A stretch of DNA of 14,707 nucleotides from GCA-2697345 sp049602715. GTDB taxonomy: Bacteria > Pseudomonadota > Alphaproteobacteria > Rhodobacterales > Rhodobacteraceae. The translations under genes were made by a program, and so were the position numbers. The notes under the pieces were generated by a model, which was not told the origin of the DNA, ran no database searches, and was given only the letters and a program-made list of their open reading frames with translations. Below are positions 14,157 to 14,707 of the stretch, in pieces. Every line of letters begins with the position of its first letter. Within the stretch, counting starts at the first letter, position 1. The stretch is taken from positions 1-14,707 of the forward strand of contig JBMYRX010000047.1 in NCBI GenBank assembly GCA_049602715.1, written 5' to 3'.

Positions 14157-14707
14157 TTGAATAAAACAGCAACCATTTCACCAACAAATCCTGGATTTTT
14201 AAATTGGTTTATAATTCTTCTTCTAGGAATGATATGGGGTGGATCATTTCTATTCATAAAGATCTCCCTTGAAACAGTTGGACCAATAACATCTGCTGCT
14301 ATTAGAACTTTAATTGGTGGAATAATTTTAATACTCGTTTCTCTGATAAAGGGGCAAAGTTTCCATAAAATAAATACAACTCATGCGTGGTCATTTTCTG
14401 TTCTAATAGGACTGATTTCAATAGCACTACCTCTTTATTTGCTAAGCTGGGGTCAACAGCATGTAACATCTGCTTATGCAGGCGTATCAATGAGTGCAAT
14501 TCCACTTCTGATACTTCCATTAGTTTATTTCTTTTCACCTGATGAAGGCATAGGACCTAGACGTGTAATTGGGCTAATTTTAGGTTTCGTTGGACTGGTT
14601 ATATTATTCGACATTAGCTCGATACAATTAAGCTCGGAAAGGTCGCAGCTGCTTGGTCAGTTAGCATGTTTTATGGCAACCGTATGCTATGCAGTAGGCT
14701 CTATTTT
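14157..14707 (+). CDS. EamA/DMT-superfamily transporter (3' partial)
   Basis: N-terminal 183 residues of an inner-membrane transporter of the drug/metabolite (EamA, ten-helix) superfamily; members export amino acids, nucleotide metabolites or other small molecules. The first helix carries the typical LLLGMIWGGSFLFIKISLE signature followed by ITSAAIRTLIGG. Helix pairs continue through YLLSWGQQHVTSAYAGVSMSA, an EamA hallmark (alternative AL.y.sa..asli), to RRVIGLILGFVGLVIL, and the sixth helix begins at the window edge. The frame is closed upstream by TAG at 14139-14141, so the start is TTG at 14157, with AGGT 8 bases before it; the next ATG is within helix 1. The C-terminal EamA repeat is outside the window. 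The substrate is unknown; the position next to ilvC does not prove a role in branched-chain amino acids. Confidence 0.87.
   Translation, partial: MNKTATISPTNPGFLNWFIILLLGMIWGGSFLFIKISLETVGPITSAAIRTLIGGIILILVSLIKGQSFHKINTTHAWSFSVLIGLISIALPLYLLSWGQQHVTSAYAGVSMSAIPLLILPLVYFFSPDEGIGPRRVIGLILGFVGLVILFDISSIQLSSERSQLLGQLACFMATVCYAVGSI

Noticed and set aside
14302..14538. Antisense 78-codon frame near the right edge
   Set aside because: Lies opposite the EamA transporter, whose plus-strand frame has clear membrane helices and family motifs.

Overview
The window is AT-rich bacterial chromosome, most likely from a low-GC marine alphaproteobacterium close to the Rhodobacterales. I base this on protein wording recalled from that group (the KARI, the cytochrome oxidase tail, the class V aminotransferase), on TRAP transport, and on a yqeY/carA divergent pair and an ilvC gene facing two Lrp-type regulators. 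No database search was possible, so the placement is an inference. There are no insertion sequences, CRISPR arrays, tRNAs or rRNAs, and base composition looks even throughout. It reads as ordinary core and semi-core chromosome.

Layout. Positions 1-1101 hold the C-terminal two thirds of cytochrome c oxidase subunit I (helices V-XII, 5' end outside the window). It converges on a YqeY-like gene (minus strand), which is divergent from carA (pyrimidine and arginine precursor synthesis). After a 290-base gap holding a possible 37-codon minus-strand ORF comes a TRAP uptake system: a TAXI-type periplasmic receptor, a strong intergenic hairpin, and a fused small/large membrane permease. Two plus-strand genes follow: a HAD-family pyrimidine 5'-nucleotidase-like phosphatase and a UbiH-family flavin hydroxylase.

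From 8353 to 12981 four genes read on the minus strand. In transcription order they are two translationally coupled Lrp/AsnC regulators, a class V aminotransferase, and a large FAD/GcvT enzyme of the dimethylglycine/sarcosine dehydrogenase type. The last two look like a small operon for catabolism of an N-methylated or amino compound, with one-carbon units passed to tetrahydrofolate. The substrate cannot be read from sequence. The regulator pair faces ilvC across about 90 bases, and candidate promoters for the two directions share a -35 region, suggesting amino-acid-responsive control. ilvC ends in a perfect 14-bp hairpin, followed by an EamA/DMT transporter cut off by the right edge.

I see no clearly new biological system. 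The points most worth a second look are the aminotransferase-dehydrogenase operon with its coupled regulator pair, a possible ATT start codon for the first regulator, the unassigned 37-codon ORF, and two strong hairpins lacking U-tracts.
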